Assembly: GCA_045534575.1 (NCBI GenBank)
Contig: JAZSJZ010000013.1
Location: 1 to 64,000 of the forward strand
Reading direction: 5' to 3'
DNA length: 64,000 bases
From: UBA4636 sp045534575
Lineage (GTDB): Bacteria > Bacillota > Clostridia > Christensenellales > Borkfalkiaceae
The translations under genes and the position numbers were made by a program. Below, one piece after another: positions 53,233-61,469 of the stretch. Under the pieces are notes generated by a model. That model made no database searches. It was not told where the DNA came from and was given only the letters and a program-made list of their open reading frames with translations. How positions within the stretch are numbered: the stretch's first letter is position 1; every line of letters begins with the position of its first letter.

Positions 53233-53925
53233 ATGAGTGTTTTAACTATAAACAACGTAAGCAAGAGTTTTGGCGACAAAAAAATTATTGACGGCGTTAG
53301 TTTTGAGATTAAAAAAGGCAAAATCGTTGGGCTTTTAGGCAAAAACGGGAGCGGAAAAACAACGATTATTAAAATGATAAACGATTTGCTCACCATAGAC
53401 GAGGGCGAAATTTTAGTTGGTGGCAAAAAAATAGGCGTAGAAACTAAAAATATGATATCTTATTTGCCCGAAAGAACGTATTTTAAAGGTAATGAAAAAA
53501 TCAAAGATTTAATTCAAACCTTTAAAGATTTTTACGTTGATTTTGACGAGCAAAAAGCGCTTAGACTTCTAAAAGATTTAGAATTAGACGCAAATTCGTC
53601 GCTTTCGAAAATGAGTAAAGGTATGAAGGAAAAGGTTCAACTCGTTTTGGTTATGTCAAGAAACGCAAAGTTTTACGTTTTAGACGAGCCTCTAGGTGGC
53701 GTTGACCCAACGACTAGAGATTATATTATGCAAACAATTCTTTCTAATTTTGACGAAGATTCCTCTCTTTTGATAACAACGCATTTAATTTATGACGTGG
53801 AAAAAATTCTCGACGAAGTTTTGTTTATTGATAAGGGTAAAATTATCTTAAACGAAAACGCTGAAGCATTAAGAGAGCGTGAAAATTCGTCTATCGACGA
53901 AATTTTCAGGAGGGTTGTAAAATGA
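53233..53925 (+). CDS. ABC transporter ATP-binding protein
   Basis: ATPase subunit of an exporter, 230 aa. Walker A LLGKNGSGKTTIIKM near residue 34, signature LSKMSKGMKEKVQL near 133, Walker B FYVLDEPLGGVDP near 150 and the switch histidine in LLITTHLI near 182. GGAG lies before the ATG. Works with the membrane protein encoded next. The substrate is unknown; YtrA-linked systems often answer cell-envelope antibiotics or peptides. Confidence 0.94.
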   Translation: MSVLTINNVSKSFGDKKIIDGVSFEIKKGKIVGLLGKNGSGKTTIIKMINDLLTIDEGEILVGGKKIGVETKNMISYLPERTYFKGNEKIKDLIQTFKDFYVDFDEQKALRLLKDLELDANSSLSKMSKGMKEKVQLVLVMSRNAKFYVLDEPLGGVDPTTRDYIMQTILSNFDEDSSLLITTHLIYDVEKILDEVLFIDKGKIILNENAEALRERENSSIDEIFRRVVK

Positions 53926-54707
53926 TAAGAAAATTAATGAAATATGACTTAAAAAAGATGACAAATCTTTTAATTTATCTCTATCCTATCGCAATATTTT
54001 TTGCTTTAATAACAAGGCTTATAGCAATTGGGAAAAATATTCAATTCATATTTATAATATCTCAAATTTTTGCTGGCATAACGTATGCTTTGGTAGCGAA
54101 CATTTTGGTAAATACCTTCGTTCAAATTTTACTAACCTTTAACAAATCGTTTTTTAAGGATGAAAGTTATTTAACGCACACGCTTCCCGTTCAAAAAAAT
54201 CAACTTATCGCTTCTAAATATTTATCTAGTTTAATCGTAATAATAATAAGTGTTTTGGTTTCGTTTTTGAGTTTGTTTATAGTTTTATACTCAAAAGAAT
54301 TTGCTCAAACTTTAAAAATTGTTATTGACCAAGTAGTTTTGGGATTAAATATGTCTTCTTTTGGTTTCTTGTGCTTAATCTTTTTACTGATATTTTCTCA
54401 AATTTGCTTTTTAATGAGTAGCGCATTTACGGCTATAGTTAAAGCATATACTTATGAGAACAGAAGAGTTTTGAAAGGTTTGTGTTGGTTTGCTCTTTTC
54501 TATTTTAGCGGTGGGGTAATTATATTGTTGACCGCTGTAATATTGTTTTCTTTTATGGGCGAAATAAGCATTTTGTTCGCAGACGTTTTATCTTCAACAG
54601 CATTTTTAACAATAATTATTTTAGGTTTAGTTCTATATTTAGTGTTAGCCGTTGTTTTCTATCTCATTTGTAATAAATTGTTTAACAAAGGCGTAAACGT
54701 AGATTAA
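53922..54707 (+). CDS. ABC transporter permease
   Basis: A 261-aa membrane protein with six hydrophobic helices (first at about 15-37, last at about 230-255). It overlaps the ATPase gene as ATGA. It resembles ABC-2 type permeases of YtrA-controlled operons in layout; no extracellular ligand domain is present. Confidence 0.85.
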   Translation: MIRKLMKYDLKKMTNLLIYLYPIAIFFALITRLIAIGKNIQFIFIISQIFAGITYALVANILVNTFVQILLTFNKSFFKDESYLTHTLPVQKNQLIASKYLSSLIVIIISVLVSFLSLFIVLYSKEFAQTLKIVIDQVVLGLNMSSFGFLCLIFLLIFSQICFLMSSAFTAIVKAYTYENRRVLKGLCWFALFYFSGGVIILLTAVILFSFMGEISILFADVLSSTAFLTIIILGLVLYLVLAVVFYLICNKLFNKGVNVD

Positions 54708-54735
54708 ATTTAAGTAATTCATAAAGAAAAGTTTA

Positions 54736-54765
54736 AGCGTGATACTCAAAACGTAGTATCACGCT
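54736..54765. terminator. Hairpin after the GntR-ABC operon
   Basis: A perfect 11-bp stem, AGCGTGATACT (54736-54746) with AGTATCACGCT (54755-54765), followed by GAATTTTT. The T-run is interrupted, so termination may be partial. It marks the left edge of the accessory patch. Confidence 0.7.
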
Positions 54766-54855
54766 GAATTTTTGAAAGCGCAATTGCATTTTTTTAAAAG
54801 ATATGGTAAAATAATTTTGCAAGAAAGTGAGAATTTGAAGGTTAAATTTCACTCT

Positions 54856-54890
54856 ACCATTGGTTTATTTCTCCCTACTAAACCATTGGT
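54856..54890. repeat. Inverted repeat upstream of the XRE regulator
   Basis: ACCATTGGTTTA (54856-54867) and TAAACCATTGGT (54879-54890) are inverted with one mismatch in 12; ACCATTGGT is also directly repeated. It lies 54 bases before the regulator gene and may be its operator. Confidence 0.5.
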
Positions 54891-54943
54891 ATGTGCAATT
54901 TGTGAGTAATATCGTATATACTATGTATGAAAGGAGGTGTCTG

Positions 54944-55555
54944 ATGGATCAAGTCAAGATAGGAAAATTTATTGCTGAGCGCAGAAAAAAGGTTAATTTA
55001 ACGCAAATGCAGTTGGCAGAAAAACTCGATATCACCGACAAAGCCGTATCTAAGTGGGAACGAGGCATAGCAATGCCCGATTCTTCGATTATGCTTAAGT
55101 TGTGTGATATTCTAAACATCAGTGTAAACGAATTATTGAGTGGGGAGGTAGTTACAGTGGATAATTACAACAAAGAAATGGAAAACAAACTGATCGAAAT
55201 GTTGAGGCAAAAAGAAGAAGCGGATAGGAGATTGCTTAAATCGGAAATCGTTCTTGGAATAATCGCTATTTTACCGCTTATAGCCGCGGTAATAATTGCA
55301 ACTAGTATTCCAATGGAAGAATGGAAGGCTGGCTTGCTCGTTGGACTTAGCCTACTTCCTCTTTTAATTGCAACTCCGTTTGCAATAAAAATTGAGCAAA
55401 AGGCTGGATACTATCAATGTTCTAAGTGCGGGCATAGGCATATTCCTCGATACAGCAATGTGTTTTTAGCGATGCACGTAAACAGAACAAGGTATATGCG
55501 TTGCCCTAAGTGCGGTAAAATGTCATGGCAGAAAAAAGTGATAAGCAAAGAGTAA
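54944..55555 (+). CDS. Membrane-anchored XRE regulator with C-terminal zinc ribbon
   Basis: A 203-aa protein. XRE helix-turn-helix at about residues 6-60 (AERRKKVNLTQMQLAEKLDI, then TDKAVSKWERG). A short coiled linker follows, then two transmembrane helices (about 101-121 and 127-148) and a zinc ribbon with CSKCGH at 159-164 and CPKCGK at 187-192. AAGGAGG precedes ATG 54944. Such architecture occurs in Firmicutes accessory regions; ligand unknown. Codons ending in T before G (GAT-G, AAT-G) are more frequent than in neighbouring core genes, which suggests acquisition. Confidence 0.88.
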   Translation: MDQVKIGKFIAERRKKVNLTQMQLAEKLDITDKAVSKWERGIAMPDSSIMLKLCDILNISVNELLSGEVVTVDNYNKEMENKLIEMLRQKEEADRRLLKSEIVLGIIAILPLIAAVIIATSIPMEEWKAGLLVGLSLLPLLIATPFAIKIEQKAGYYQCSKCGHRHIPRYSNVFLAMHVNRTRYMRCPKCGKMSWQKKVISKE

Positions 55556-55745
55556 GAGGTGGCATTACAGCAATTCAATCCGCCTTTTATGGTATTTTGT
55601 ATATTAAGAGGCAATTATGAATTCTTAAAAAACTACATACTTTCAAAGGGTGGGAAGTGAAATTCTCGCTCTTTTTTCTATAAAATCTCGTAATTACAGA
55701 GTAAATTGTAGTTCATTTTTATTTACTTATACATACCATAAGGGT

Positions 55746-55774
55746 TTGAAAAATTTGTCGGGTTATGGTATAAT
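55746..55774 (+). promoter_or_regulatory. SigmaA promoter of the small membrane protein gene
   Basis: TTGAAA (55746-55751), 17 bases, TATAAT (55769-55774) with TGG before the -10 box. The 55556-55745 stretch before it holds no gene that I can see. Confidence 0.85.
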
Positions 55775-55812
55775 AATCTCATCGATAAATAAGAATTTGA
55801 TGAAGGAATTAT

Positions 55813-55980
55813 ATGAAAAAGGTATTTCAAGTAATTTGCTGTGCTGCTGGCGCTGGAATGATTGGCTTTTTTGCTAATCAGTTAAATACTGTAATAGGGT
55901 GTGTGTTTTTCACTCTTGGTGTTGCTTTGCTTGTCAGTTCAATCATTTTGGTTTCCAAAAAAGATAAAGATAATAAATAA
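55813..55980 (+). CDS. Small two-helix membrane protein
   Basis: A 55-aa ORF with ATG 55813 behind AAGGAATT, downstream of a good promoter. Two hydrophobic helices: VFQVICCAAGAGMIGFFA near residues 4-21 and NTVIGCVFFTLGVALLVSSI (25-44). The tail is KKDKDNK. No family recognised. It belongs to the accessory patch and lies 29 bases before the hydrolase gene, so the two may be co-transcribed. Confidence 0.65.
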   Translation: MKKVFQVICCAAGAGMIGFFANQLNTVIGCVFFTLGVALLVSSIILVSKKDKDNK

Positions 55981-56009
55981 ATTTCAATTTATAAGCGAGG
56001 TGAAATCGG

Positions 56010-56708
56010 TTGAATTACATAGAATACGGAAAAGAGCGTAAAGATGTAATCGTGTTCTTACACGGAGGCGGTTTGTCGTGGTGGAATTATCGTGAAGTGG
56101 CAGAAAATCTTTCGTCTGATTACCGTGTAATTTTACCGATATTAGATGGGCATACAAAAAGCGATTGTGATTTCACAAGCATTGAAGAAAATGCAAAAAG
56201 AATAATTAAGTTTATTGATGAGCAGTTTGGCGGTTCAGTGCTGTTAATTGGCGGTTTGTCGCTCGGAGGACAAATAGCACTCGAAATTCTATCGCAGAAA
56301 AAGGATGCTTGTCAGTATGCATTGATTGAGAGTGCATCGGTTGTCCCGTCAAAATTTACACACGCTATGATTAAGCCCGCATTTGGAAGTTGCTATGGCT
56401 TAATAAAACACAAATGGTTCTCTAAGTTGCAATTCAAATCACTAAGAATAAAAAAGGATTTTTTTGAGGACTATTTCCGAGATACTTGCGGTATTTCTAA
56501 ATCGAATATGATTGCTTTTTTAGAAGCGAATGCTTTATTTGTTGGCGAGAAAGAAAACAGAAAAATGCGAAAATCAGCAAAAATAATTCACGAAAAACTA
56601 CAAGGAAGTTTATTGCAGGTTCTCCCCAAAATGTATCATGGGGAATTTTCCATAAATCACGCTGAAGACTATGCAAGCACTATACGAGAAATCGTAACAC
56701 AAAGATAA
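56010..56708 (+). CDS. Alpha/beta hydrolase
   Basis: A 232-aa alpha/beta hydrolase. Oxyanion region VFLHGGGLSWWNY near residue 15, nucleophile elbow GGLSLGG with Ser84, and a C-terminal MYHGEFSINHAEDY with the probable catalytic His near 210. The start is TTG behind GAGGTG. The substrate is unknown; no signal peptide. Codon context (GAT-G, AAT-G and AGT-G frequent) differs from core genes of the window. Confidence 0.88.
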   Translation: MNYIEYGKERKDVIVFLHGGGLSWWNYREVAENLSSDYRVILPILDGHTKSDCDFTSIEENAKRIIKFIDEQFGGSVLLIGGLSLGGQIALEILSQKKDACQYALIESASVVPSKFTHAMIKPAFGSCYGLIKHKWFSKLQFKSLRIKKDFFEDYFRDTCGISKSNMIAFLEANALFVGEKENRKMRKSAKIIHEKLQGSLLQVLPKMYHGEFSINHAEDYASTIREIVTQR

Positions 56709-56749
56709 ATTCCAATTTATTGGGTGGGCTTAATAATTATAACTAAATA

Positions 56750-56788
56750 TTTTTAAAGGGTGGGGATTTATATCCTGCCCTTAAATTT
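56750..56788 (+). terminator. Terminator after the hydrolase gene
   Basis: An imperfect stem, TTTAAAGGGTGGG with CCTGCCCTTAAA, followed by TTTTT. Confidence 0.7.
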
Positions 56789-56800
56789 TTGCATAAAAAA

Positions 56801-56944
56801 ACAACGTAAAATCAAACCTTTTGGTTCAACTTACGTTGTAGGTGATGCAAATATTCACTATTACTTATTACTTAATCGACAAGTTTTTAAAAGTGAAAAG
56901 TGAATAAGTAAAAAATCGACAAGCGTAAAACTTGTCGATTTTTT
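56801..56944. other. Hairpin-rich non-coding stretch
   Basis: No ORF. A hairpin at 56801-56839 pairs ACAACGTAA with TTACGTTGT and AACC with GGTT. AATCGACAAG occurs twice (about 56874 and 56914). A second hairpin pairs AAAATCGACAAG (56912-56923) with CTTGTCGATTTT (56931-56942). The second one has the position of a terminator for a minus-strand tRNA whose 3' end lies at 56945-56965. Confidence 0.5.
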
Positions 56945-56965
56945 GGTGCCGCTGGCCGGACTCGA
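56939..56965. repeat. Direct repeat of the tRNA-Leu 3' end (possible att site)
   Basis: 27 bases identical to 57124-57150: six T, the CCA complement, the acceptor 3' strand and half of the T-arm. Identity stops inside the T-arm, the usual core of tRNA-integrating elements. The rest of a tRNA is missing here. Confidence 0.7.
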
Positions 56966-56967
56966 GA

Positions 56968-57023
56968 GACTTTTTGGAAACGCTAAAGCGTTTTTGTTAA
57001 AACAAGTTTTAACGCCAAAAGTC
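56968..57023. other. Three-way-junction-like structure beside the tRNA repeat
   Basis: An outer stem, GACTTTTTGG with CCAAAAGTC (one bulged T), encloses two perfect hairpins: AAACGCT/AGCGTTT (56978-56993) and GTTAAAAC/GTTTTAAC (56996-57013). A further CTCGC/GCGAG hairpin lies at 57041-57054. No ORF. Could be a small RNA or a DNA cruciform used by a recombinase. Confidence 0.5.
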
Positions 57024-57095
57024 AATATTATATAACTTTTCTCGCTTACGCGAGTTTAGCCGGTTCGACTCCTTAATCATCTATCAACAATAATC

Positions 57096-57129
57096 AAAAA
57101 ACACTCTAGAAAAATCTAGAGTGTTTTTT
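57096..57129 (-). terminator. Terminator of tRNA-Leu
   Basis: A perfect 15-bp stem, AAAAAACACTCTAGA (57096-57110) with TCTAGAGTGTTTTTT (57115-57129). Read on the minus strand it follows the tRNA 3' end directly and ends in T. Confidence 0.88.
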
Positions 57130-57150
57130 GGTGCCGCTGGCCGGACTCGA
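57124..57150. repeat. tRNA-Leu 3' end copy of the 27-bp repeat
   Basis: The second copy of the repeat at 56939-56965, here part of the intact tRNA-Leu gene and its terminator T-run. Confidence 0.7.
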
Positions 57151-57215
57151 ACCGGCACGCTGTCGCCAGCGGCAGATTTTGAGTCTGCTACGTCTGCCAA
57201 TTTCGTCACAGCGGC
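57129..57215 (-). tRNA. tRNA-Leu (anticodon CAA)
   Basis: On the minus strand GCCGCTG (57215-57209) pairs with CAGCGGC (57139-57133). The anticodon arm is GCAGA-CTCAAAA-TCTGC, giving anticodon CAA for UUG. The long variable arm (CGCTG/CAGCG) is typical of class II tRNA-Leu, and the T-arm is GCCGG-TTCGAGT-CCGGC. The CCA end is encoded. Confidence 0.95.
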
Positions 57216-57344
57216 AAATTTTTAGTTTATTTATTGCTTTTTTTGGTAAAATGTGCAATAATATAATAGTCAATCAAAAAGCAAAGTTATAATAACATAT
57301 TGAACTTAATTTTGCAAGGCTTTTTGTGGGGTTTGGTAATTTTT

Positions 57345-59897
57345 ATGGAGAAATTTATTTTAATTGACGGTAACAGTTTAATAAATCGTGGTTTTTACGC
57401 AACGCCCGTTATGAACGCGCCAGACGGCACGCCGACCAACGCCGTTTTAGCGTTTGTTAACATTTTAATTAAACTAATTGAAGATGTTAAGCCTAACTAT
57501 ATTATGGTTGCTTTCGATAGAAAAGAACCAACTTTTCGCCATAAAATTTACGCTGACTATAAAGGCACGAGAAAGCCTATGCCAGACGATTTGCGCCCGC
57601 AAATTCCGCTTTTGAAGGAGGTTTTATCAACTTTAGGAATTGCTCACTTCGATATGGCGGGTATTGAGGCGGATGATATTATCGGCACGCTATCAAAGCG
57701 TTTTTGTTGTGAAACTATAATTATCACGGGCGATAAAGATTCTTTCCAATTAGTTGACGAAACGTCAAAGGTTTTCTTCACAAGGCGTGGCGTTAGTGAT
57801 ATTGAGGAATATAACGCCGAAAATTTCAAAGAAAAGGTTGGAATTGAGCCATCTCAAATAACCGACCTAAAAGCCCTAATGGGCGATTCTAGCGACAATA
57901 TTCCCGGCGTTAAGGGCGTAGGCGAGAAAACGGCTTTATCTTTAATTCAAACTTATGGTAACATTGAAACGCTTTATAATAAAATCGGCGAGGTTAAAGG
58001 AAAACTTCAAGAAAAATTAATTTTAGATAAAGACAACGCCTTTTTATCTAAAACGCTTGCAACTATAAACACTCAAGTTGATATGCCTTTTACTGAAGAT
58101 AATTGCGTTTATTCTTATCCATTTAATCAAAAGGCGAAAGAACTTTTTACTAGGCTTAACTTTAAATCTCTTCTTAAAAAGAATTCTATTTTTAGTCAAG
58201 AAGAAGTTGAATCTAAGCCTAAAACGTTAGACGTTAAAACTATTGTCGCAAAGAGCAAAAATGAAATTATGTCTTTCATAAAAACTTCTAAATTCTCAGT
58301 AGTTATCAGCGATTTTGTAAGTTTTTATAATTTTGATGGCGTTGAAGTTAATCTTAAAATTAAAGATAATTTCTTTGACGACGGCTTTTTGTTTGACGAG
58401 GCAATTTGCGCCCTAAAAGATATTTTTGAAAACAAAAACAATAGCGTTTTAGTTTATGGTAAAAAGTCGATTATTAAGATTTTGAAAGAGAATAACGTTT
58501 TTCCACAAGCAAAGTTTGACGACCTTCTTCTTCTAAAATATTTAGTTGATTATCAAGGAAAAGAAGAAACTTTTAGTGAGATTTCAATCTTTAATTCCTT
58601 TGATAAAAACGCCCTTGCTTTTTCTCAAGCAAACCTATTTGAAGAACTTTTGCAAAAAGCAACTGACGAAGAAAAAAGGCTTTATTATGACGTTGAATTA
58701 AAACTTAGCGACGTTCTTCTATCTATGGAAGAGGAGGGCGTTAAGGTTGATAAAGATAATTTGGAAAAAATGTCTTTATACTATAAAGGCAAGATTGACG
58801 ACCTTTCTAAAAGAATAAAAGAAATTGCGGGTGAAGACGTTAATTTAAACTCCACTAAGCAGTTATCTTACGTTTTGTTTGAAAAACTTGGTTTAAAACA
58901 CGGCAAGAAAAATAAAGGCGGTGCGTATTCAACAAACGTTGAAATTTTAGAAGACCTTGCAGAAGAACACGAGATAATTCCTTTAATTTTAACCTATCGA
59001 AAATACGCAAAGTTACTCTCTACTTACATTGACGGTTTCAAGCCTTTAATCGAAAAGGACACTGGCGTTATAAAAACGACCTATTTTCAAGCGCAAACGG
59101 CAACGGGGAGATTATCTTCAAGAAAGCCAAATCTTCAAAACATACCTGTTAGAGATGAAGAAGGAAAAGAGGTTAGAAAACTGTTTAGCGCAAGAAGTGA
59201 AGATAGAATTTTGATTGACGCTGACTATTCGCAAATTGAGTTAAGGCTTTTAGCTGAATATTCTAAGTGCCAAACGTTAATTGATGCGTTCAAAAATGGC
59301 GAAGATATTCACACAGACACTGCCTCACGAGTTTTCGGCGTTAAAAAAGAAGACGTTACCAAAGATATGAGGCGAAGCGCAAAAGCCGTTAACTTTGGCA
59401 TAATTTACGGCATTAGTGATTACGGTTTAGCGGAAAATCTTAAAATTTCGCCTAAAACTGCTGGTGAATATATTAAAAAATATTTCGAAACTTACCCTGA
59501 AGTTAAAAAATATATGGAAGAAAACGTTTTGTTTGCTAAAAATAACGGCTTTGCAATAACTCCTTTTGGCAGAAAAAGGGTGATTTATGAAATAAATTCA
59601 TCTAACTATAACCAAAGAACGTTTGGCGAAAGAGCGGCAATGAATATGCCACTTCAAGGCGCTGCTGCTGATATTATCAAAATCGCTATGATAAACGTTC
59701 ATAATAGGCTTAAAAAAGAAGGCTTAAAGTCTAAACTTATTTTGCAAGTGCACGACGAACTAATTATCGATGCTTATTTAGACGAAAAAGAAGTTGTTGA
59801 AAAACTCTTAAAATATGAAATGGAGAACGCGGTTAAACTTGAAGTTCCTCTAACCGTTGAAGTTAGTTCAAGTTACAACTGGTTTGATTGCAAATAA
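57345..59897 (+). CDS. polA: DNA polymerase I
   Basis: Repair and Okazaki-fragment polymerase, 850 aa. The 5'-3' exonuclease domain (about 1-290) has ILIDGNSLINRGFYA, EADDIIGTL and GDSSDNIPGVKGVGEKTA. The 3'-5' exonuclease region (about 300-460) is shortened and lacks the DxE metal residues, so proofreading is probably absent. Polymerase motif A is DADYSQIELRLLAEYS, motif B RRSAKAVNFGIIYGIS, motif C LQVHDEL. ATG 57345 is chosen over an upstream TTG at 57300. Confidence 0.97.
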   Translation: MEKFILIDGNSLINRGFYATPVMNAPDGTPTNAVLAFVNILIKLIEDVKPNYIMVAFDRKEPTFRHKIYADYKGTRKPMPDDLRPQIPLLKEVLSTLGIAHFDMAGIEADDIIGTLSKRFCCETIIITGDKDSFQLVDETSKVFFTRRGVSDIEEYNAENFKEKVGIEPSQITDLKALMGDSSDNIPGVKGVGEKTALSLIQTYGNIETLYNKIGEVKGKLQEKLILDKDNAFLSKTLATINTQVDMPFTEDNCVYSYPFNQKAKELFTRLNFKSLLKKNSIFSQEEVESKPKTLDVKTIVAKSKNEIMSFIKTSKFSVVISDFVSFYNFDGVEVNLKIKDNFFDDGFLFDEAICALKDIFENKNNSVLVYGKKSIIKILKENNVFPQAKFDDLLLLKYLVDYQGKEETFSEISIFNSFDKNALAFSQANLFEELLQKATDEEKRLYYDVELKLSDVLLSMEEEGVKVDKDNLEKMSLYYKGKIDDLSKRIKEIAGEDVNLNSTKQLSYVLFEKLGLKHGKKNKGGAYSTNVEILEDLAEEHEIIPLILTYRKYAKLLSTYIDGFKPLIEKDTGVIKTTYFQAQTATGRLSSRKPNLQNIPVRDEEGKEVRKLFSARSEDRILIDADYSQIELRLLAEYSKCQTLIDAFKNGEDIHTDTASRVFGVKKEDVTKDMRRSAKAVNFGIIYGISDYGLAENLKISPKTAGEYIKKYFETYPEVKKYMEENVLFAKNNGFAITPFGRKRVIYEINSSNYNQRTFGERAAMNMPLQGAAADIIKIAMINVHNRLKKEGLKSKLILQVHDELIIDAYLDEKEVVEKLLKYEMENAVKLEVPLTVEVSSSYNWFDCK

Positions 59898-59910
59898 CCA
59901 AAAAAACATT

Positions 59911-60513
59911 ATGAAAAAGATAAAAATTGCTATAACGGGCGGTATTGCAAGCGGAAAATCTTCGGTTGCAAATATTATTAAAAATTTAGGTTATTCGGTT
60001 TTTAGCGCTGATAAAATTTATAACGATTTAATAAAAAATGAAGAAATTGTTAAAAAAATCAGCGAAAAACTCGGTGTTTTGCCCAAAATTATTGACGGAA
60101 AATTCCAATTAGATAAAGAGGCTGTTTCTAACCTTGTTTTTAACAATAAAGAAAAACTAAAAACGCTAAACTCGTTCACGCACGCCTTAGTTTATGAAAA
60201 AATTCAACAAATTTTTGAAAATTTAAGCGAAGAATTGGTGTTTTTTGAAGTTCCTTTGCTTTTTGAGAGTAATATGCAAGATAATTTCGACCAAGTTTTT
60301 GTTGTTGTTCGCGATAAAAAACAAAGAATTTTAAGCGCAATGGAGCGAGATAACGTTTCAAAAGATAAGATTTTGCAAAAGATTGCAAATCAAGTCGATT
60401 ATGATAATTTAGCCTTAAACGAGCATACTATTATTTATAACGACGGCGATTTAACGGCGTTAAATAGTAAGGTTGTGCTAATTATTGAAGATATTAAAAA
60501 GAAATTTATTTAA
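59911..60513 (+). CDS. coaE: Dephospho-CoA kinase
   Basis: Last step of coenzyme A synthesis. 200 aa. P-loop ITGGIASGKSSVANII at residues 8-23, then SADKIYNDL near 34 and EVPLLFESNMQDNFDQVFVV near 113. ATG 59911 follows the polA stop by 13 bases. polA-coaE-transglycosylase is a familiar Clostridial order. Confidence 0.95.
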   Translation: MKKIKIAITGGIASGKSSVANIIKNLGYSVFSADKIYNDLIKNEEIVKKISEKLGVLPKIIDGKFQLDKEAVSNLVFNNKEKLKTLNSFTHALVYEKIQQIFENLSEELVFFEVPLLFESNMQDNFDQVFVVVRDKKQRILSAMERDNVSKDKILQKIANQVDYDNLALNEHTIIYNDGDLTALNSKVVLIIEDIKKKFI

Positions 60514-61027
60514 ACCTATTTTAATAGCGTTATTTATCTTAAGTTTGTTAATAATTGCGCTGTTTATCAAAAATTTTTCTATTCCCAAAGATTGCAAAGA
60601 TTTAGCGAAAGAGTTTTCAAACAAGTATTTTCAAGACGAAAAACTCGTGCTTGCAATTATGAAGGCTGAGAGCAATTTTAACAAAAACGCAACGTCAAAC
60701 AAAAACGCTTGCGGGCTTATGCAAATAGTTCCAAAAACGTTTGAATTTGTTACCGAACGTTACGGCTTGAATTGCCAAGATATATTTAATTCTAAAGATA
60801 ATATTGAGGTAGGTTGCTGTTATTTGCAATATTTGTTTGAAAAGTTTAATGACGAAACGCTTGTTTTGTGCGCTTATAATGCGGGCGAAGGCGTTGTTCG
60901 AAGTTGGCTAAAAGACGAAAAATACTCAAAAGACAGAAAAAATCTTGATATTATTCCCTATAAGGAAACGAGAGATTACGTTAACAAAGTTAAAATTTAC
61001 AAAAAAATTTACGAAGGACTATTTTAG
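60485..61027 (+). CDS. Lytic transglycosylase (SLT domain)
   Basis: Cleaves peptidoglycan glycan strands outside the membrane. 180 aa. One N-terminal membrane anchor (about residues 11-29), then the SLT domain: the catalytic Glu in IMKAESNFNKNATS near 62, GLMQIVPKTFEF near 78, and AYNAGEGVVRSWL near 134. The start is TTG, overlapping coaE by 29 bases. Confidence 0.93.
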   Translation: MKILKRNLFKPILIALFILSLLIIALFIKNFSIPKDCKDLAKEFSNKYFQDEKLVLAIMKAESNFNKNATSNKNACGLMQIVPKTFEFVTERYGLNCQDIFNSKDNIEVGCCYLQYLFEKFNDETLVLCAYNAGEGVVRSWLKDEKYSKDRKNLDIIPYKETRDYVNKVKIYKKIYEGLF

Positions 61028-61030
61028 TTT

Positions 61031-61468
61031 ATGAAAGCAGTTGTTCAAAGGGTAAAATACGCAACGCTTGAGTGCGAAAGCGAGTTGATTTCTAAAATTG
61101 ATAAAGGTTTAGTAGTTTTTTTCGGTGTTCAAAAGGGTGATACGCTAGATAAGGTTGATTATCTTGCAAAAAAGATATCTAATTTGCGTGTTTTTGAAGA
61201 CGAAAATGGCAAAATGAACTTATCAGTTAAAGATATTTGCGGTGAAATTCTCGCCGTTTCGCAGTTTACTTTAATCGCCGACTTATCTCACGGCAATAGA
61301 CCGGGGTTTTCATATGCTGAAACGCCCGAAATTGCTAACAACGTTTACGAGATTTTTCTTGAAAAACTAAAAGAAAACGGCGTTAAAGTTCAAAAAGGCG
61401 TGTTCGGTGGCGATATGAAAATCAATCAATTAAACGACGGGCCCGTTACCATAATTTACGAGGTATAA
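61031..61468 (+). CDS. dtd: D-aminoacyl-tRNA deacylase
   Basis: Removes D-amino acids wrongly attached to tRNA. 145 aa. KAVVQRVKYATLE at the start, the active-site motif SQFTLIADLSHGNRPGFS near residue 77 and the C-terminal LNDGPVTIIYEV (Gly-Pro motif) identify it. Three bases separate it from the transglycosylase gene. Confidence 0.96.
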   Translation: MKAVVQRVKYATLECESELISKIDKGLVVFFGVQKGDTLDKVDYLAKKISNLRVFEDENGKMNLSVKDICGEILAVSQFTLIADLSHGNRPGFSYAETPEIANNVYEIFLEKLKENGVKVQKGVFGGDMKINQLNDGPVTIIYEV

Positions 61469-61469
61469 A

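Noticed and set aside
56911..57060. CRISPR-like or tandem repeat array
   Set aside because: Repeats are hairpin arms and a single tRNA-end duplication, without regular repeat-spacer units.
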